Shown here: piece after piece, positions 62,009 through 64,000 of the stretch
How the letters are laid out: each line of letters opens with the position of its first letter
How positions within the stretch are numbered: the stretch's first letter is position 1
Source: Dyadobacter beijingensis DSM 21582
GTDB lineage: Bacteria; Bacteroidota; Bacteroidia; Cytophagales; Spirosomataceae
Direction of reading: 5' to 3'
Length of the DNA stretch: 64,000 bases
NCBI RefSeq assembly: GCF_000382205.1
Contig: NZ_KB907787.1
Coordinates: 411,176-475,175 of the forward strand
Made by a program: the position numbers and the translations under genes
The notes under the pieces: generated by a model
Databases searched by the model: none
Told to the model about the DNA's origin: nothing
Seen by the model: only the letters and a program-made list of their open reading frames with translations

Positions 62009-64000
62009 TTTTTTTATTGTCTGTTGCTCATCATCCCCGCCGCCGCCCTGGCCCAGAAAAACATCCAGGGCAAGGTGACCGATCAGCGGGGAAATGCGTT
62101 GCCCGGCGCCAACGTGTTCCTGAAAGGCACTTACGACGGCGGTACCACCGATGCCAACGGCGTTTTCGCATTCCAGACGTCGGAATCCGATACGGCTACC
62201 GTTGTGGCGAGCTATGTCGGGTTTGAGGTTTTTGAGAATAAGATCAATCTGAAAGAAAGTATCCCGGCAATGTCCATCAGGCTCGATGAACTGGCCAACG
62301 AACTGAATACCGTCGTGATTACCGCCGGCGCATTCGAAGCGTCGGACGAGAAGCGGATGGCTTTGCTGAAACCACTGGATATTGTGACTACGGCAGGCGC
62401 GGCGGCGGATATTACCGGTGCAATGCAATTTCTTCCTGGCGCGCAGCGGGTAGGGGAGCAGGAGGGGCTTTTCGTACGCGGTGGCTCCGGTCAGGAGACG
62501 AAGATCGTCATCGACGGGATGATCGTGCAAAACCCGTTTTTCAGCTCATTACCCGACGTACAATCGCGCGGTCGGTTCAACCCATTCATGTTTAAAGGCA
62601 CTTCATTCAGCACCGGCGGTTATTCGGCGCAATACGGGCAGGCATTGTCGTCGGTACTGCTGCTGAATACGACGGATAAGATTAGTAACAATGGCCTGGG
62701 CATCAGCCTGAACCTCGCCAATGCGGGTTTGAATTATGATTATGCCCATAAAAACCAGTCGGTCTCGGCGGTGGTCTATTACGGCAACCTGCGGCCACTG
62801 TTCAAGCTGGTGAAGCAGAATGTGGAATGGATTCATGCCCCGGAGTTCAAAGGTTCGTCGCTGACCTATCGCTGGAAGCCGACCAAAAACGGCGTCTTGA
62901 AAGTCTATGGTATGTATTCCGACAGCCATTTGAGTATGAATAGCAACGACCCGTCGTCGGATACGGGCAAAATGCGCCTTGTTTTGAAAAACAACAATGC
63001 ATTCACCACCAGCACCTACACCGACTCCTGGGCCGACGGCCGCTGGACACTGAACTCCGGTATCTCGTACAGCCGCAATAAGGACAATATGACCTGGGAC
63101 GGCGTGCATTTCGACCGTTTCGACGAACGCACGCAGGCGCGCGTCGTACTCACACGCCTGCTTTCGGGAAACAATACCATTCTGTTCGGCGCCGAGGCGC
63201 ATGCGATTAATATCGGGAACGGCGTCGATGGGAAGATGTACCGGCTGAAAGACCGCTATACGGCGGCGTTTGTGGAATCGGAGATTTACATTACTCGTGC
63301 GCTGGCCGGGCGGATCGGGGTTCGGAGCGAGTATTCGTCGGTGATCGGGCGGGCTAATGCGGCGCCAAGGTTGTCATTTGCCTACAAGACGGGCCGGTAC
63401 AGCCAGGTTTCGCTGGCCGCAGGGCAGTTTTACCAAAATCCGGATTACCGATATTTGTATTTAAACAAATCCCTGAAATACGAGCGCGCCGACCATCTGA
63501 TCGTCAATTACCAGATTATCAAAAACCAGCGCACATTCCGGGTTGAGACATTTTATAAGAACTACGCGCAGCTCGTCCGCGAATTTACAGGCCAGAAATA
63601 CGACGCCGATCCCTACCGTTTCCCGTGGGGCGCCACCAACAATTCCGGCGACGGCTACGCCCGCGGCTTCGACTTCTTCTGGCGCGATCAGAAGTCGGTC
63701 AAAAACCTGGATTACTGGGTTACTTACAGTTTTGTGGATTCCAAACGGCTCTTTCAGCAATTTGAACAATCGGCCACGCCTACATTTATTTCCAACCATA
63801 ATATCAGCCTCATTACCAAAAAGTGGTTTGAAAAGGCTAGAACCAACCTCAGCGCTACTTACGCATTCACCAGCGGCCGGCCCTACTATAATCCCAACAA
63901 TGACGAATTCCTGAAAGACCGCACGCCCGCTGTGCATCATGTGAGCATCCAGGCCAGCAAGCTGCAGAGCATTAAAGGTAACCTGGTGATATTCTATGCC
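62003..64000 (+). CDS. TonB-dependent outer membrane receptor, partial (runs off the window)
   Basis: 666 codons are visible with no stop. Signal peptide about 1-18 (FFYCLLLIIPAAALAQ). Residues 20-100 form a carboxypeptidase-regulatory-like domain (NIQGKVTDQRGNALPGANVF, YVGFEVFENK); a plug domain follows (EGLFVRGGSGQETKIVIDGM, SFSTGGYSAQYGQALSSVLL); the rest is the beginning of the 22-strand barrel. Such proteins import siderophores, vitamins or glycans using TonB energy. No SusD gene can be seen, and the ligand is unknown. The start ATG lies within a long hairpin. Confidence 0.9.
   Translation, partial: MKFFYCLLLIIPAAALAQKNIQGKVTDQRGNALPGANVFLKGTYDGGTTDANGVFAFQTSESDTATVVASYVGFEVFENKINLKESIPAMSIRLDELANELNTVVITAGAFEASDEKRMALLKPLDIVTTAGAAADITGAMQFLPGAQRVGEQEGLFVRGGSGQETKIVIDGMIVQNPFFSSLPDVQSRGRFNPFMFKGTSFSTGGYSAQYGQALSSVLLLNTTDKISNNGLGISLNLANAGLNYDYAHKNQSVSAVVYYGNLRPLFKLVKQNVEWIHAPEFKGSSLTYRWKPTKNGVLKVYGMYSDSHLSMNSNDPSSDTGKMRLVLKNNNAFTTSTYTDSWADGRWTLNSGISYSRNKDNMTWDGVHFDRFDERTQARVVLTRLLSGNNTILFGAEAHAINIGNGVDGKMYRLKDRYTAAFVESEIYITRALAGRIGVRSEYSSVIGRANAAPRLSFAYKTGRYSQVSLAAGQFYQNPDYRYLYLNKSLKYERADHLIVNYQIIKNQRTFRVETFYKNYAQLVREFTGQKYDADPYRFPWGATNNSGDGYARGFDFFWRDQKSVKNLDYWVTYSFVDSKRLFQQFEQSATPTFISNHNISLITKKWFEKARTNLSATYAFTSGRPYYNPNNDEFLKDRTPAVHHVSIQASKLQSIKGNLVIFYA

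Overview
The window comes from a Bacteroidota chromosome, most likely a Cytophagales species close to Dyadobacter (inference). The evidence is promoters of the Bacteroidetes type (TTTG, about 19 bases, TAnnTTTG), few Shine-Dalgarno sequences, a secreted protease with a type IX secretion (T9SS) sorting domain, a PorE-like OmpA lipoprotein, a TonB-dependent receptor with a carboxypeptidase-regulatory-like N-terminus, and a ribosomal protein cluster in the order usual for this phylum. No tRNA, rRNA, CRISPR array, prophage, integrase or insertion sequence was seen.

Left part (1-29431), accessory and housekeeping genes: the 5' end of prmC runs off the left edge and is divergent from ribD; aroE follows, then a very large T9SS-exported subtilase and a nucleoside hydrolase. 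Next come two divergent gene sets that look like one amino-sugar or glycan catabolic locus. One set is a NagX-like membrane acyltransferase, an 807-residue exported glycosidase-like protein of no family I can name, and an HpcH/HpaI aldolase. The other is a GH20 beta-hexosaminidase lipoprotein, a ROK sugar kinase, an MFS sugar transporter and a XylR-like regulator. After that: an M13 peptidase and a POT peptide transporter, a coiled-coil membrane protein with a paralogue 31 kb away, a lemA-TPM-TPM operon, a short DASH-type cryptochrome/photolyase, and a PorE-like lipoprotein.

Middle part (29600-48980), the translation block: rpsL-rpsG, fusA, rpsJ, then rplC to rplQ with secY, map, infA and rpoA inside. 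Promoter-like elements precede rpsL, fusA, rplC and rpsH. Strong hairpin terminators follow rpsG, fusA, rpsJ, rpsD and rplQ, so this is several transcription units rather than one. S14 and L36 are both zinc-free forms. S3 and L17 carry long low-complexity C-terminal tails.

Right part (49000-64000), core metabolism and envelope genes: carA, an exported rhodanese-thioredoxin fusion, eno, a DivIC/FtsB-like gene, gpmI, an orphan lipoprotein, the second coiled-coil paralogue, a PPK2 kinase, rdgB, an FKBP lipoprotein, an NrnA-like DHH phosphoesterase, ndk, a fasciclin lipoprotein, a DUF1080 protein, and a TonB-dependent receptor that runs off the right edge. The receptor's start codon lies inside a long hairpin.

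Most of the window is ordinary. The best leads are the uncharacterised glycosidase-like protein and its operon, the paralogous coiled-coil pair, the truncated DASH protein, the structured gap between rpsJ and rplC, and the start-codon hairpin of the last gene.
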